64,000 bases of DNA. It comes from Bacteroidota bacterium (GTDB taxonomy: Bacteria; Bacteroidota; Ignavibacteria; Kryptoniales; JAKASW01). Each line of letters starts with the position of its first letter. The first letter of the stretch is position 1. The notes beneath the pieces are model-generated. The model made no database searches and was not told where the DNA came from. It saw only the letters and a program-made list of their open reading frames with translations. Location: assembly GCA_023480735.1 (NCBI GenBank), contig JAMCXB010000061.1, positions 23,925 through 87,924 on the forward strand, given 5' to 3'. Both the position numbers and the translations under genes were made by a program. Shown piece by piece: positions 1 to 10,895 of this stretch.

Positions 1-645
1 TTCCCGCTCGATCCCCTCTCTGGTGCGGAAGACAATCTTAATCACTCTCGAGTTTACTTTCGGCCTCGGACGAAAGCAGCTTGGGCTAACGAGGAATAGT
101 TTTGTAACGTCTGCGACCAGGTTGAGCCGTACGGAAATTGAACCGTAATCCTTTGTCCCCGCGCCGGCAGCAAGCCTCACCGCGACCTCATCCTGTACCA
201 TCAAGACGGCAGAATCAACGTACTGCCGTTCATCCACAATCTTCGAAACTATCCTGCTCGTCAGATTGTATGGAATGTTCCCCAATATTTTTACGAGGGA
301 ATGCCCGGCTGGAAACTCGTAATCCAGAAAGTCGCCGTTCACGAAAGATAATCTTTCTGATTCAGTGAAGTCCTCCCTCAGAAGCCGGAACAGGGCAGTA
401 TCCTTCTCAATCGCTTCTATTCTCGCACCCGTGGGCAGAAGAAATCGAGTCAGCGCACCTTTGCCGGGTCCGATTTCGACTACAAAATCATCCTTTTCAA
501 TACACGCCGAACGGACGATCTTCCGGGCAATATTGTCATCGACCAGAAAATTCTGGCCTAAGGATTTTTTTGCCACTACGGATCGGCGTAAGCCTTCCCC
601 TGAATATGGTGCTGCGCTGCGGAAGTGTTTATTCTCCCCGGTCAC
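1..645 (-). CDS. rsmA: 16S rRNA dimethyladenosine transferase RsmA/KsgA, 3' end truncated by window edge, GTG start
   Basis: Manual minus-strand translation gives ...LGQNFLVDDNIARKIV...VVEIGPGKGALTRFLL...ILGNIPYNLTSRIV...VQDEVAVRLAAGAGTKDYGSISV...FRPRPKVNSRVI, typical KsgA motifs. Missing from the ORF track because it runs off the left edge; the two + ORFs here are antisense artefacts. Confidence 0.93.
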   Translation of the reverse strand, partial: MTGENKHFRSAAPYSGEGLRRSVVAKKSLGQNFLVDDNIARKIVRSACIEKDDFVVEIGPGKGALTRFLLPTGARIEAIEKDTALFRLLREDFTESERLSFVNGDFLDYEFPAGHSLVKILGNIPYNLTSRIVSKIVDERQYVDSAVLMVQDEVAVRLAAGAGTKDYGSISVRLNLVADVTKLFLVSPSCFRPRPKVNSRVIKIVFRTREGIERE

Positions 646-3017
646 TTTAGAGAAAACAATTCATTTGAAACATGGTCATGATTTTCTGCAATTGTAGCAT
701 TGAAGGATACGATTGTGAAACGCGCATCGCTGGTCGTACCTCCGGCAACCAATCCCAAGGCCAGAGTACCCTTCTGTCCGAGGCTCAGATCGGGATAAGA
801 TGACCTCAAGTGGTTCATTATTCGCAAGCTCATCGGGGGATAAACCATCAAGGCGAGTTTGTAATCCAATGTGCCATCAAATCCATGCCACCCTTCCAGC
901 CTGAAATCGAACGGCGTCCCGTACGCAATGAGCTTGTTGAAGTATACTCTCCCGTCGGTAATATCAACTGAAAGGGAAGCATTTGATACTTCCACTGAAT
1001 CCTTACCTGAATCCCCGAGAAAATCGTAAAGTCTATCGAGAACCGAATAGTGTCTTACGGAAGCCCCCTTTATCTTCAATTGACCCCGGCCTCCGAGTGT
1101 CGCAAGGTCTACTTTGCCCGAATCATCGTAGACACCATTTAGTGCAAGCGTGCCGCTTCCGCTTCCTCCGACTATATCCACTTTTCCAAGATACCTGTCG
1201 GCCAGTCTGCCGAAGTTATTTGTAGCTATCCTGGTCTTTATGCTGAAAGTCGTTCTGCCTTCCTGACTGTAGTCCGTCCATCCTGAAACAAGAAAACTTC
1301 CCGCCGACGAGGTATAACTAAGCTTGTTCAATTTAACGAAGTAGTCAAGCAGCTTTAGATTACCTGTCACCTTCGTAAGTGTGTCTGTCGGCAGAATACA
1401 TTTAGCGATATTGAAGTCCAGCGCCACGTTAGCTGACGGCAGCCAGGCGAGAGACTGCCTGCCCAGGTTAAGGTTCAGGTGCGGGAGTAATCCGATGGTA
1501 CTGAAAGTCTTCGAAAGCACATTGATTCTCAATGACGGCATCAATCCCTTGTCTCCAAGGAGAATCCCCTGATAATTGGTGAAGGCTCCTGTCAGCACCA
1601 TATCGGAGGCACCCAGCCTGACGAGCAAATTCTTGAAGGATGCGCGGTTGTTCACTATAGAGACTCTCCCGTTGAATTCACCTGTGTAGAGAGTATCAAT
1701 TCCGATGGGTAGCTGTACGAGTGCGTTGTCAAAAGTCACGAGTCCGTCTGCTCTGACGCTGTTGATGGAAGGACTGTAGTTAAAATCATATTTAGCCTGA
1801 ATTGTGCCTGAAAACCTGTCTATGTCCGGAATCTGCAAACTGTGAGCAAGTTTCTTCAAGTTAAGGTCGACCAATACCTTAGCCGTGGCAAATTTCGGGG
1901 GGACAAGACCGAATTTGAATGAAGCAACGTTATCCCCGAGAACCACCCTTGGTACCGATACATCTAATTCAGACGAACCATCTTTCAGTTTGTAGCTGCC
2001 CGAGAGATCTTTCACAAGCAGAGAATCGCCGGACTTCAGTTTAGCCTTGAAATTCGTCAAGCGAACTTGTGCGTCAACACTTGTGCTTTGGCCGCGTCGT
2101 TGATACTGAAACATGAGTGCAAACTTTCCCTGTACCGACTTCTCTGGAATCACATTCTGCAAGAATGCGGGAAGCAGGTTGTAGACTCCTTGGGCGGACG
2201 AATCGACGTTCACAGCGTAGATGCTTACCTCAGACCTCGGATAGAACAGAAGGGAGACCGAGGTTTTGACTTTGATCCCAAAAACGGAAGCATGGTCCGA
2301 TTCGATATGAACGAAGTCGTGACGCTTATCGTAGTCAAGCTTAGCTGCCAGGTCAACTGTGCTTCCGTGGAAAAGCTCCGAATTATCCTTCCACAGTTCT
2401 AAGCTGCCTATTCTGAGCTGTGAATTGAGAAGGAGCTTATCTTCTTCTACGACAGTTTTTATTCTCGAAGTGAAGTCCACATTCAAGAATTTCACAGACA
2501 CCCCGGTCTTGCTGTTGTACCATATGATATTTCCGTTCGACACTTCAAAATTAGAGAGAAGCAGGCTGGAGAGGGAACCTCTCACGTTTTTCCCATCGGC
2601 GTAAAAAGAATCACTGAAGAGCTGGTCCGTGTTCAGCTTCCCCTTCGCGTTTTGTTCGATGTATAATACCGGTGAGTAGAAGATGACATTATTTATTTCG
2701 AGACGATTTTTAAGGAGGGGTAGGATTTTCGCGTCGATCATCACGGCTTTCGCATCGAGGAGGTACGGACTGTCGTATTTCCCCAGGTCGGGGTTCGAGA
2801 CACGCAGGCCGGTAATCCTGATACCGATGGTTGGAAAGAATGATAGCTCAACCTGCTCAGCCGACACGTCCCTGTTCAGAAGCTGGCTGATCTTTGGAAG
2901 TACAAGGGCAGTCAGCCTGTCGCTACTGAATATCACTTTCGAGAGAATTATTGCCAAAATGATAATTACCCCTACAACCGACGCAACGGCCTTAATCAGT
3001 CTCGTACTCTTTCTCAT
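642..3017 (-). CDS. AsmA-like family membrane-anchored protein
   Basis: ORF with N-terminal TM (MRKSTRLIKAVASVVGVIIILAIILSKVIF) and AsmA-type repeats (LLNRDVSAEQVELSFFPTIGIRITGLRVSNPDLG; C-terminal GYLDYKLALMVYP-like region). Start moved from 3242 to ATG at 3017. Overlaps the rsmA start by 4 bp. Confidence 0.75.
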   Translation of the reverse strand: MRKSTRLIKAVASVVGVIIILAIILSKVIFSSDRLTALVLPKISQLLNRDVSAEQVELSFFPTIGIRITGLRVSNPDLGKYDSPYLLDAKAVMIDAKILPLLKNRLEINNVIFYSPVLYIEQNAKGKLNTDQLFSDSFYADGKNVRGSLSSLLLSNFEVSNGNIIWYNSKTGVSVKFLNVDFTSRIKTVVEEDKLLLNSQLRIGSLELWKDNSELFHGSTVDLAAKLDYDKRHDFVHIESDHASVFGIKVKTSVSLLFYPRSEVSIYAVNVDSSAQGVYNLLPAFLQNVIPEKSVQGKFALMFQYQRRGQSTSVDAQVRLTNFKAKLKSGDSLLVKDLSGSYKLKDGSSELDVSVPRVVLGDNVASFKFGLVPPKFATAKVLVDLNLKKLAHSLQIPDIDRFSGTIQAKYDFNYSPSINSVRADGLVTFDNALVQLPIGIDTLYTGEFNGRVSIVNNRASFKNLLVRLGASDMVLTGAFTNYQGILLGDKGLMPSLRINVLSKTFSTIGLLPHLNLNLGRQSLAWLPSANVALDFNIAKCILPTDTLTKVTGNLKLLDYFVKLNKLSYTSSAGSFLVSGWTDYSQEGRTTFSIKTRIATNNFGRLADRYLGKVDIVGGSGSGTLALNGVYDDSGKVDLATLGGRGQLKIKGASVRHYSVLDRLYDFLGDSGKDSVEVSNASLSVDITDGRVYFNKLIAYGTPFDFRLEGWHGFDGTLDYKLALMVYPPMSLRIMNHLRSSYPDLSLGQKGTLALGLVAGGTTSDARFTIVSFNATIAENHDHVSNELFSLK

Positions 3018-3069
3018 CGTTGAAAATATAGGTTTTATAGCGCCTATTTTCAATTTGTGAATAAATGAA

Positions 3070-3762
3070 GTGCACGGTATTGGTGATTGGAAAAATTTGC
3101 GTTCGACCTTATTTTTAGGTGTGTTAATTGCATTTGAAGGAATTGATGGAAGCGGCAAGACAACCCAGGCAGAACTTCTCTCTAAAAGACTCGCCGGGGA
3201 GGGAATTGATAATGAAGTCCTGCGAGAGCCCGGAGGCACCAAACTTGGTGAAGGGGTGCGAGAACTATTGCTTCACAGGACAGACCTCAAGATCAACCCA
3301 GCCACGGAATTCCTCCTCTTTAGTGCAAGCAGAGCCCAGCTTGTCCGAGAGAAGATAATTCCTCTTTTGGAGCAGGATAAGATTGTAATCCTGGATCGAT
3401 ATTTTTACTCTTCGATAGCATATCAGGGATTCGGAAGAGGGATTCCGATTGAGGAGATCGAGACCGTGAGCAAGTTTGCCACACAGAATGTCGTTCCGGA
3501 TATTGTCTTTCTAGTGGATCTGAATATCGAGACCGCCTTGCAGAGAAGAATGGCGGCTGGTCGTGGCGCAGACCGGATGGAGAATTCCGAAGTAAGATTT
3601 TTCGAAAGCGCGATCGGCGGCTTCTCCTATTGTGCCAAAAAGGAACCATCTCGCTTTGTAATCGTCGATGGAAGAGAGCCTGCCCAAAGAATCTCAGACA
3701 AGGTTTTTGATGTTGTTATGTGTAGAATAAAAAAGGTAGCGGAGGAAGGAAATGCGCCGTAA
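3070..3762 (+). CDS. tmk: thymidylate kinase (start may be GTG 3121)
   Basis: P-loop LIAFEGIDGSGKTTQAELL, LREPGGTKLGEGVRELLL, DRYFYSSIAYQGFGRG. Confidence 0.93.
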   Translation: MHGIGDWKNLRSTLFLGVLIAFEGIDGSGKTTQAELLSKRLAGEGIDNEVLREPGGTKLGEGVRELLLHRTDLKINPATEFLLFSASRAQLVREKIIPLLEQDKIVILDRYFYSSIAYQGFGRGIPIEEIETVSKFATQNVVPDIVFLVDLNIETALQRRMAAGRGADRMENSEVRFFESAIGGFSYCAKKEPSRFVIVDGREPAQRISDKVFDVVMCRIKKVAEEGNAP

Positions 3763-5401
3763 AGTTTTCATAGTTTTGACAGTTTTGCTGATAGGAACGA
3801 GTATAGGATTCATCGCCATACAGAATACCGACAGTTTCTACCAGGTCAGACGTAGTGTAGATATTTTTGGCACTGTTTTTAAGGATGTTGTTCAGGATTA
3901 TGTCGACCCCGTTCCCCCGGAGCAGCTGGTAAGGAAGGGGATCAATGCAATGCTTGCTTCGCTCGACCCCTACACTGTCTACATGGACAGAGAGAACAGC
4001 GGTGAGATCGATCTGTTGACGACGGGGAAATATGGCGGAATAGGCGTTTCCATAGGAGTCGCCGACGGAAAAGTGATCATTACCGGTGTCTTTGACGGAT
4101 ACAGTGCCCAAAGGCAAGGGTTGAGAATTGGGGACCAGATCCTAAAAATAGACACGACCGACGTTTCAAATATGAAGATTGATGACATTAGCAACATGGT
4201 ACGGGGAGAACCCGGTTCTCAGGTGACGCTTACTATCAAACGCGAGGGAGAAGAAAAGCCGTTCAAGGTTGTCCTTGTCCGCGCCGAGGTAAGGCTGAAA
4301 GCGGTATCCTACTACGGAATAGTTGATTCGAACATCGGTTTTATCAAGCTCGACCAGTTCTCGAGAGGTTCGGACCAGGAAGTCAAGGACGCTTTGATGG
4401 ACCTGATGTCGCGCACCGATTTGAAGGGAATAATACTTGATCTCCGAAATAATCCCGGCGGCCTGCTCGAGTCCGCCGTGGGCATCGCCGAGCTCTTCGT
4501 GCCGAAAGGAAGCTTGATCGTCATGACAAAGGGGCGTGATCCGTCTTCAGACAGGAAGTACATATCCGATCAGGGCCCAATCGCTCCCAATATTCCGATG
4601 GCGGTACTGGTAAACGGAAACAGCGCGAGTGCAAGCGAAATCGTCACGGGTGCCTTGCAGGACTTAGACAGGGCAATTGTGGTAGGCACGACTACTTTCG
4701 GAAAGGGACTCGTTCAGACAATACTCCCGATCGACCAGAACGCGCAGCTCAAAATCACGACGGCAAAGTATTATACACCCAGCGGCAGATGCATTCAGAA
4801 GATAAGTTACTCGCGACTCCGTGAGGGAGAAAACGACATCACGCCCGATAGTCTGCGCAAGGAATTCCACACACTCGACGGGCGTCCTGTCTTCGAAGCC
4901 GGGGGAATCACACCTGACTCAACCGTAAGGTCGGAGAAGTTTTCCAATTATGTAATCCAGCTGATGCGGGGTGGATACTTCTTCAATTTTGCAACTCAAT
5001 TCCGCTCGGAGAACGATTCGATACCTGCTCATTTTACTGCCGGATCGAAGGCCCTGGAGAAGTTTAAGAGTTTCATCGATAAGAATAATTTCACTTACAT
5101 GTCTCGTCTGGCCCAAGTACTCGGCGATGCACATAATCTAGCCTCATCTTCGAATTACGATGAGTCCATTGACAAGGAAATAGTCTCTGTAGCAGATCAA
5201 GTGAGAACTTACGAAAGAGGGCTGTTTGAAAAGGACTCAAAACAGATTTCAGAATTGTTGACGAGCGAGATCATAGGAAGATTTGGAGGGAACTCAGCAC
5301 AGGTAAGATCCTCCCTTCGATACGATGAGCAAACCCAAGTCGCCGAGTCAATTCTCCACGACCGTCCTCTCTACATGCGGATTCTCGGGTTGATTCATTG
5401 A
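3752..5401 (+). CDS. S41 family carboxy-terminal processing peptidase (PDZ domain)
   Basis: Signal/TM N-terminus, PDZ (GVSIGVADGKVIITGVFDGYSAQRQGLRIGDQILKID), catalytic NGNSASASEIVTGALQD and TFGKGLVQT. Confidence 0.93.
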   Translation: MRRKVFIVLTVLLIGTSIGFIAIQNTDSFYQVRRSVDIFGTVFKDVVQDYVDPVPPEQLVRKGINAMLASLDPYTVYMDRENSGEIDLLTTGKYGGIGVSIGVADGKVIITGVFDGYSAQRQGLRIGDQILKIDTTDVSNMKIDDISNMVRGEPGSQVTLTIKREGEEKPFKVVLVRAEVRLKAVSYYGIVDSNIGFIKLDQFSRGSDQEVKDALMDLMSRTDLKGIILDLRNNPGGLLESAVGIAELFVPKGSLIVMTKGRDPSSDRKYISDQGPIAPNIPMAVLVNGNSASASEIVTGALQDLDRAIVVGTTTFGKGLVQTILPIDQNAQLKITTAKYYTPSGRCIQKISYSRLREGENDITPDSLRKEFHTLDGRPVFEAGGITPDSTVRSEKFSNYVIQLMRGGYFFNFATQFRSENDSIPAHFTAGSKALEKFKSFIDKNNFTYMSRLAQVLGDAHNLASSSNYDESIDKEIVSVADQVRTYERGLFEKDSKQISELLTSEIIGRFGGNSAQVRSSLRYDEQTQVAESILHDRPLYMRILGLIH

Positions 5402-5456
5402 TTGTGCCGTGTGTAAGGCTTAAATTTTACGAAAATTACGAAGGAAATATCATAAA

Positions 5457-6608
5457 ATGTCTGACCCTAATCCTGCAATAACCGAAACCTCTTCGTTTTC
5501 AAGAGGCTTGGAAGGTATCGTAGCCGGACAGTCTTCAATATGTTACATAGATGGCCGGAAGGGCCAGCTTGTTTACCGCGGAATAAGCATAGATGAGCTT
5601 GCTACCGAAGCAACATTTGAGGAGATCGTATACTTGCTGTGGCACGGTTTGCTGCCTAAGAAGGACGAACTCGCAAAGCTTCAGAAGGAACTCTCTGTGA
5701 ACCGCGGGCTTCCCGACCAGTTAATATCACTCATGAAATCTGTCCCGAAAAATTCAAGTCCAATGGATATTCTCAGAACGGCAGTTTCGTTTCTCGGCAT
5801 CTACGACGAAGAAGCTAAGGACAATTCCATAGAGGCGAACTGGAGAAAATCTATCAGACTGGTTGCAAAGCTTCCCACAATCGTGGCCAATTTCCATACT
5901 CTGCGCCAGAACGGCGATTATATCAAGCCCGATTCTTCACTCGGTCAGGCGGCAAATTTCCTGTACATGATAAACGGCGTTGAACCGGGAGAGACAGCTT
6001 CGAGAACTTTCGATTGCGCACTGGTACTCCATGCCGACCACGAGTTTAATGCCTCAACCTTCTCGGCAAGGGTTACTGCCGCAACGTTGTCGGATATCTA
6101 TTCGGCGATGACCTCTGCGGTCGGCACTCTGAAGGGACCCCTGCACGGAGGGGCAAACGAGGAAGTCATGGATATGCTCCTCAAGATCAAGACTCTCAAT
6201 AACATCGAAGCATATCTGCAGAAGTTGTTTTCCCAGAAGAAGAAGGTGCCCGGCTTCGGTCACCGGGTCTATAAGGTCGAAGATCCGAGGGCAAAGCACC
6301 TTAGGAACTTTTCCAAGAAGCTCGGCGAAACGATAGGGAATCTCAAGTGGTACCAAATGTCTGAAAAGATTGCGGAATATGTGAAGAAAGAAAAGAGCCT
6401 GGTACCTAACGTGGACTTCTATTCAGCGTCTACTTACTACTATCTGGGAATACCCATCGACCTCTTCACGCCGATATTCGCCATGAGCAGGGTAGCAGGT
6501 TGGACCGCTCATGTCATGGAACAGTATTCCGACAATCGTCTCATTAGGCCGGTTTCGGAGTACATAGGCCCGCGCGAAGTACATTTCGTACCCATTGAGA
6601 ATAGATAG
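5457..6608 (+). CDS. citrate synthase
   Basis: GQLVYRGISIDELA, LHADHEFNASTFSARV, GPLHGGANEEVM, PGFGHRVYKVEDPRA, YYYLGIPIDLFTPIFAMSRVAGWTAHVMEQ. Confidence 0.95.
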   Translation: MSDPNPAITETSSFSRGLEGIVAGQSSICYIDGRKGQLVYRGISIDELATEATFEEIVYLLWHGLLPKKDELAKLQKELSVNRGLPDQLISLMKSVPKNSSPMDILRTAVSFLGIYDEEAKDNSIEANWRKSIRLVAKLPTIVANFHTLRQNGDYIKPDSSLGQAANFLYMINGVEPGETASRTFDCALVLHADHEFNASTFSARVTAATLSDIYSAMTSAVGTLKGPLHGGANEEVMDMLLKIKTLNNIEAYLQKLFSQKKKVPGFGHRVYKVEDPRAKHLRNFSKKLGETIGNLKWYQMSEKIAEYVKKEKSLVPNVDFYSASTYYYLGIPIDLFTPIFAMSRVAGWTAHVMEQYSDNRLIRPVSEYIGPREVHFVPIENR

Positions 6609-6738
6609 TTGTAAAACAACACTTCGACCCTTATCCGGGTCATTATCCAATGTGATTGGGTTGGTGTGCAGATAAAAATGTGATTGCTGTTGTTCAATCA
6701 ACGTGTAAATTCTCGCTTTTGAGAAGAAAAAGAATCAG

Positions 6739-7197
6739 ATGCACCGGGAGTCTTGTCCGTTTTGCAGGATAATAGAGGGCTATGCGGATGCCGAGATCTT
6801 ATTTGAAGGTCCGGATAGTGTCGCGTTCCTTGACATCAATCCCATCAACTTCGGGCATGCGCTCGTGGTGTCCAGAGAGCACTATAGCAATTTTCTGGAG
6901 CTTCCGGACATGGTTTTGAACGATCTTACAAATACTTTGAGAATAGTCTCCAGAGCAATTATCGATTCGGTACGGCCGGCCGGTTTTAACATTTTCAACA
7001 ACAATGGCTTAGCAGCGGGTCAATCGGTCTTTCATTTCCATTTTCACATAGCGCCGAGATATGACGGAGACGGCTTGAAGATTAGACCTCACGTGAAAGT
7101 TTATGAATCCCCTGAGCACATGGCAGAGTACGCGAAAAAGATTCGCGATAAAATAAAAGTTAACTACAAATCAGGAGAACAGAATGAATCCTTATGA
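6739..7197 (+). CDS. HIT family nucleotide hydrolase/transferase
   Basis: [32 protein letters not shown] motif [13 protein letters not shown]. Confidence 0.93.
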   Translation: MHRESCPFCRIIEGYADAEILFEGPDSVAFLDINPINFGHALVVSREHYSNFLELPDMVLNDLTNTLRIVSRAIIDSVRPAGFNIFNNNGLAAGQSVFHFHFHIAPRYDGDGLKIRPHVKVYESPEHMAEYAKKIRDKIKVNYKSGEQNESL

Positions 7198-8440
7198 AAG
7201 GCTGTCGCCGCCTGCGAAAGGTGAGAAGATCAGGGCGGTAAACGGGAAAATTGAAGTGCCGGACAATCCTATCATTCCATTTATTGAGGGAGACGGTACC
7301 GGTCCAGATATCTGGCGTGCGAGCAAAATGGTATTCGATGCAGCAGTCAAAAAGGTTTACGGCGGCAAGAAGAACATCGAGTGGTTCGAAGTATACGCGG
7401 GTGAGAAGGCTAACAAAGTCTATGGGAGAGAAGTCTGGCTGCCGGACGATACGATCAAGGCAATCAATGAATACATTGTCGCAATCAAGGGACCGCTTAC
7501 CACGCCTGTCGGCGGAGGCATTAGGTCGCTCAATGTCGCCTTGCGTCAAATGCTTGATCTATATGTCTGTCTCCGTCCGGTCAGATATTTTGAAGGCGTT
7601 CCGTCGCCCGTGAAAAAGCCGGAGCTGATCGACATGGTCATCTTCCGCGAGAATACGGAAGACATTTATGCCGGGATTGAGTGGCGAGCAGGAACACCCG
7701 AAGCAAAGAAGATAGTAAGCTGGCTGATTGCTGAAATGGGAGTTAAGAAAATAAGGTTCCCGGAGTCTTCCAGTATCGGGATCAAGCCTGTGTCGGAAGA
7801 GGGAACGAAGCGATTGGTTCGTGCCGCAATCAGCTATGCTCTAGCCAACAAGCGCAAGAGCGTGACCTTTGTTCACAAGGGCAACATCATGAAGTATACT
7901 GAAGGTGGATTCCGCGATTGGGGTTATGAGCTGGCAAAGAGCGAGTTTCGTGACAAAATAGTCACGTGGGACGAAGTCCAGCAAGGCTCCAGCGCCGAAG
8001 GCAAACTGTTGATAAAGGATGCAATAGCAGACAACTTCCTCCAACAGATCCTGACGAGACCTGCAGAATACGACACCATAGCCACGTTGAACCTGAACGG
8101 CGATTACATTTCCGACGCACTTGCCGCACAGGTCGGTGGAATTGGAATAGCACCGGGCGCAAACATCAACTACGTGAATGGTTACGCAATCTTCGAAGCA
8201 ACACATGGCACGGCACCGAAGTACACGAACCTCGACAAGGTAAATCCCGGTTCGGTTATACTGAGCGGCGTTCTCATGTTCCAGTACCTCGGCTGGAACG
8301 AAGTGGCTGACGTTATCGTAAAGGGTATGGAAAAGACAATCAAGTCGAAGGTGGTTACTTATGACTTTGCCCGTCTGATGGACGGCGCCAAGGAAGTGAA
8401 GACATCTGAATTCGGAAAGGCAATAATAGAGAACATGTAG
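7184..8440 (+). CDS. icd: NADP-dependent isocitrate dehydrogenase
   Basis: [79 protein letters not shown]. Confidence 0.95.
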   Translation: MNPYERLSPPAKGEKIRAVNGKIEVPDNPIIPFIEGDGTGPDIWRASKMVFDAAVKKVYGGKKNIEWFEVYAGEKANKVYGREVWLPDDTIKAINEYIVAIKGPLTTPVGGGIRSLNVALRQMLDLYVCLRPVRYFEGVPSPVKKPELIDMVIFRENTEDIYAGIEWRAGTPEAKKIVSWLIAEMGVKKIRFPESSSIGIKPVSEEGTKRLVRAAISYALANKRKSVTFVHKGNIMKYTEGGFRDWGYELAKSEFRDKIVTWDEVQQGSSAEGKLLIKDAIADNFLQQILTRPAEYDTIATLNLNGDYISDALAAQVGGIGIAPGANINYVNGYAIFEATHGTAPKYTNLDKVNPGSVILSGVLMFQYLGWNEVADVIVKGMEKTIKSKVVTYDFARLMDGAKEVKTSEFGKAIIENM

Positions 8441-8476
8441 TTCCGAGTTCCCTTCTTTAAAATTGAATCTTCAACT

Positions 8477-8503
8477 AAGGCCGCCTGATGGCGGCCTTTT
8501 TTT
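8477..8503 (+). terminator. Rho-independent terminator downstream of icd
   Basis: AAGGCCGCC-TGAT-GGCGGCCTT followed by a T run. Confidence 0.9.
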
Positions 8504-8833
8504 ACCCGACATTTTATATGTAGTCAGCCTGCTCAGGCGGAACGCCGTCGAGATTCGGCCCGACCGCACGTCAAATGTCACGCGTTTAGCACAGCCGCGA
8601 AGCACGGCCCATGCTTCGTGGCTCAAGGTTAACTTCAGTCCGTGGCTCAACTCAATCACAGTCAACCATTAGACTCAAAAACAAACAGAGTACAGTCGAT
8701 TGGCTCCCACAAGTTGAAAGGGAAGTGCAACTCATAGGGTCCACATGCGACATTTTTGGGCTTGACAACGTACATTTAGTATTTTAACTTACATGCATCA
8801 ATTAACTTAATTAGTTAGACGATTGGTTCTGAT

Positions 8834-9310
8834 ATGTTAACAACAGGCGACAAAAAACTCGACCCTATTGACCACAGGCTGCTTGAAATTCTCCAGAAGA
8901 ATGCCAGGACGAGACTGAATGAAATGGCACAGCAGCTTGGGTTGACAATTCCCACTATTTCCGAACGGATCCAGAAGCTTGAGGAACGAGGCTACATCAG
9001 GGGATATACAACAATCCTCGATGCAAAGCGACTCGGTAAGGACATAACCGCCTTCATTACTGTTTCCATAGACTCAAGCAAACATTATCAGATGTTCATG
9101 GAGCGAGCCAGAGAAACAGAAGAGATTCTTGAGTGCCACTCGGTGACCGGCGAGGGCTCACATCTCCTGAAAATCCGGGCTGAGAACACGAACGCCTTAG
9201 AAAAACTTCTATCGCGAATACAATCATGGCCGGGAGTACTCAGCACAAAGACGAGCGTTGTACTCTCTACCATTAAAGAGTCAACAGTACTAAAAACACA
9301 AAACACCTAA
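8834..9310 (+). CDS. Lrp/AsnC family transcriptional regulator
   Basis: [51 protein letters not shown] (HTH) plus RAM-like domain ([19 protein letters not shown]). Confidence 0.92.
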   Translation: MLTTGDKKLDPIDHRLLEILQKNARTRLNEMAQQLGLTIPTISERIQKLEERGYIRGYTTILDAKRLGKDITAFITVSIDSSKHYQMFMERARETEEILECHSVTGEGSHLLKIRAENTNALEKLLSRIQSWPGVLSTKTSVVLSTIKESTVLKTQNT

Positions 9311-9324
9311 TACAGGAGGAACAA

Positions 9325-10761
9325 ATGGCGAAAGTTGCCAGGACAGCCAGCAGCGTGGACAAGCTCTTGAAATTCGTTAAGGACACCAACGTCGAGATAG
9401 TCGATCTGAGATTCACCGACATACCAGGCCAATGGCAGCACTTTTCAATTCTCCCGTCGGAGCTGACCGAGAATTCGTTTGAAGAAGGGGTAGGGTTTGA
9501 CGGTTCCAGCATTCGCGGATTCCAGAGCATCCAAGAAAGTGACATGGTATTGATCCCCGACGCAGATAGATTCTTTATGGATCCTTTCACCACTCATAAG
9601 ACTATTAACATCGTTTGCGATGTGAAGGATCCTATCACGGGGGAACCTTATCGACGAGATCCGCGATTTATTGCACACAAAGCCGAAGCCTACGTCAAAT
9701 CCACCGGGCTTGCGGATACAGCCTACTTTGGTCCGGAGGCGGAGTTCTTTATTTTTGACAACATAAGGTTCGATCAATCGATAAACACCGGCTTCTATGA
9801 AATAGACTCCGACGAAGGATTCTGGAACAGCGGATCAAACGGCAAACAGAATCTCGGTTATCGTCCGAAGACAAAAGAGGGGTATTTCCCGGTCGCGCCG
9901 ACGGACAGTTTGCAAGACATACGATCAGAAATGGTTTTGACAATGAAACAGGTGGGCATAAATGTCGAGGTGCACCACCACGAGGTTGCCACTGCAGGTC
10001 AAACGGAAATTGACATGAGGTTTTCACCATTGACTCAGATGGCGGATAACCTCATGACGTACAAGTACATCACAAAGAATGTGGCAGCAAAGCACAGCAA
10101 GACCGTTACATTCATGCCCAAGCCGCTCTTCGGTGACAATGGTTCCGGAATGCATGTGCACCAGAGCCTTTGGAAAGCGGGGAAACCTTTGTTCTACGGT
10201 AATGGATACGCCAACCTGAGCGAGATGGCGCTTTACTATATCGGCGGTTTGCTGAAACATGCGGCTGCTCTCTGCGCTATAGTCAACCCGACTACCAATT
10301 CATACCGCAGACTGGTACCGGGGTATGAAGCGCCGGTCAATCTGGCTTACAGCCAGCGGAACCGGTCAGCCGCAGTCAGAATTCCGATGTACTCAAAGAA
10401 CCCCAAGGCAAAGCGCGTAGAATTCCGCGTACCCGATCCTTCCACTAATCCTTACCTTGCATTTCCGGCACTTCTCATGGCTGGTATCGATGGAATCCTG
10501 AACAAAATAGATCCGGGCGAACCGCTTGACAAAGACATCTACGATCTGTCTCCTGAAGAACTTCGCAATGTTCCTTCGACTCCGGGATCGCTTGAGGATG
10601 CTCTCAAGGCTCTCGAACGCGATCACGAATTCCTGCTGCGCGGCGATGTATTCACCGAAGATCTCGTTAATCTCTGGATTAAATACAAGATGGCAAATGA
10701 AGTTAAGCAGGTTGCACTCAGGCCGCATCCGTATGAATTCATGATGTATTACGATATTTGA
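9325..10761 (+). CDS. glnA: glutamine synthetase type I
   Basis: [90 protein letters not shown]. Confidence 0.96.
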   Translation: MAKVARTASSVDKLLKFVKDTNVEIVDLRFTDIPGQWQHFSILPSELTENSFEEGVGFDGSSIRGFQSIQESDMVLIPDADRFFMDPFTTHKTINIVCDVKDPITGEPYRRDPRFIAHKAEAYVKSTGLADTAYFGPEAEFFIFDNIRFDQSINTGFYEIDSDEGFWNSGSNGKQNLGYRPKTKEGYFPVAPTDSLQDIRSEMVLTMKQVGINVEVHHHEVATAGQTEIDMRFSPLTQMADNLMTYKYITKNVAAKHSKTVTFMPKPLFGDNGSGMHVHQSLWKAGKPLFYGNGYANLSEMALYYIGGLLKHAAALCAIVNPTTNSYRRLVPGYEAPVNLAYSQRNRSAAVRIPMYSKNPKAKRVEFRVPDPSTNPYLAFPALLMAGIDGILNKIDPGEPLDKDIYDLSPEELRNVPSTPGSLEDALKALERDHEFLLRGDVFTEDLVNLWIKYKMANEVKQVALRPHPYEFMMYYDI

Positions 10762-10795
10762 GTTCGGGAAAAAGTCACTCCTTTTCTCAACCTGT

Positions 10796-10822
10796 GGGCT
10801 GCCGTTTGGCGGCCCTTTTTGA
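10796..10822 (+). terminator. Rho-independent terminator downstream of glnA
   Basis: GGGCTGCC-GTTT-GGCGGCCC-TTTTT. Confidence 0.85.
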
Positions 10823-10840
10823 TTTCATTGAAACAGGAAG

Positions 10841-10880
10841 AGTTTCTCTTTAAATTTCTCACGAAATTTAAAGAGAAACT
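10841..10880 (+). promoter_or_regulatory. Perfect 18-bp inverted repeat/hairpin in the 5' leader of the aconitase gene
   Basis: AGTTTCTCTTTAAATTTC-TCAC-GAAATTTAAAGAGAAACT, directly followed by AAGGGAG (SD) and ATG at 10896. Confidence 0.85.
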
Positions 10881-10895
10881 AAGGGAGTGATTCCA

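Noticed and set aside
138-697. Two + strand ORFs in the track (76 aa and 110 aa)
   Set aside because: Antisense to a clear rsmA coding frame on the minus strand; translations are arginine/serine-rich noise.
6612-6640. GACCC-TTATCC-GGGTC after citrate synthase as a terminator
   Set aside because: Five-bp stem without a following T run; downstream HIT gene is probably co-transcribed.
8471-8665. 64-aa minus ORF and overlapping + ORF between icd and the Lrp gene
   Set aside because: Overlaps the icd terminator and partially self-complementary sequence (GAAGCACGG...); no domain-like content.
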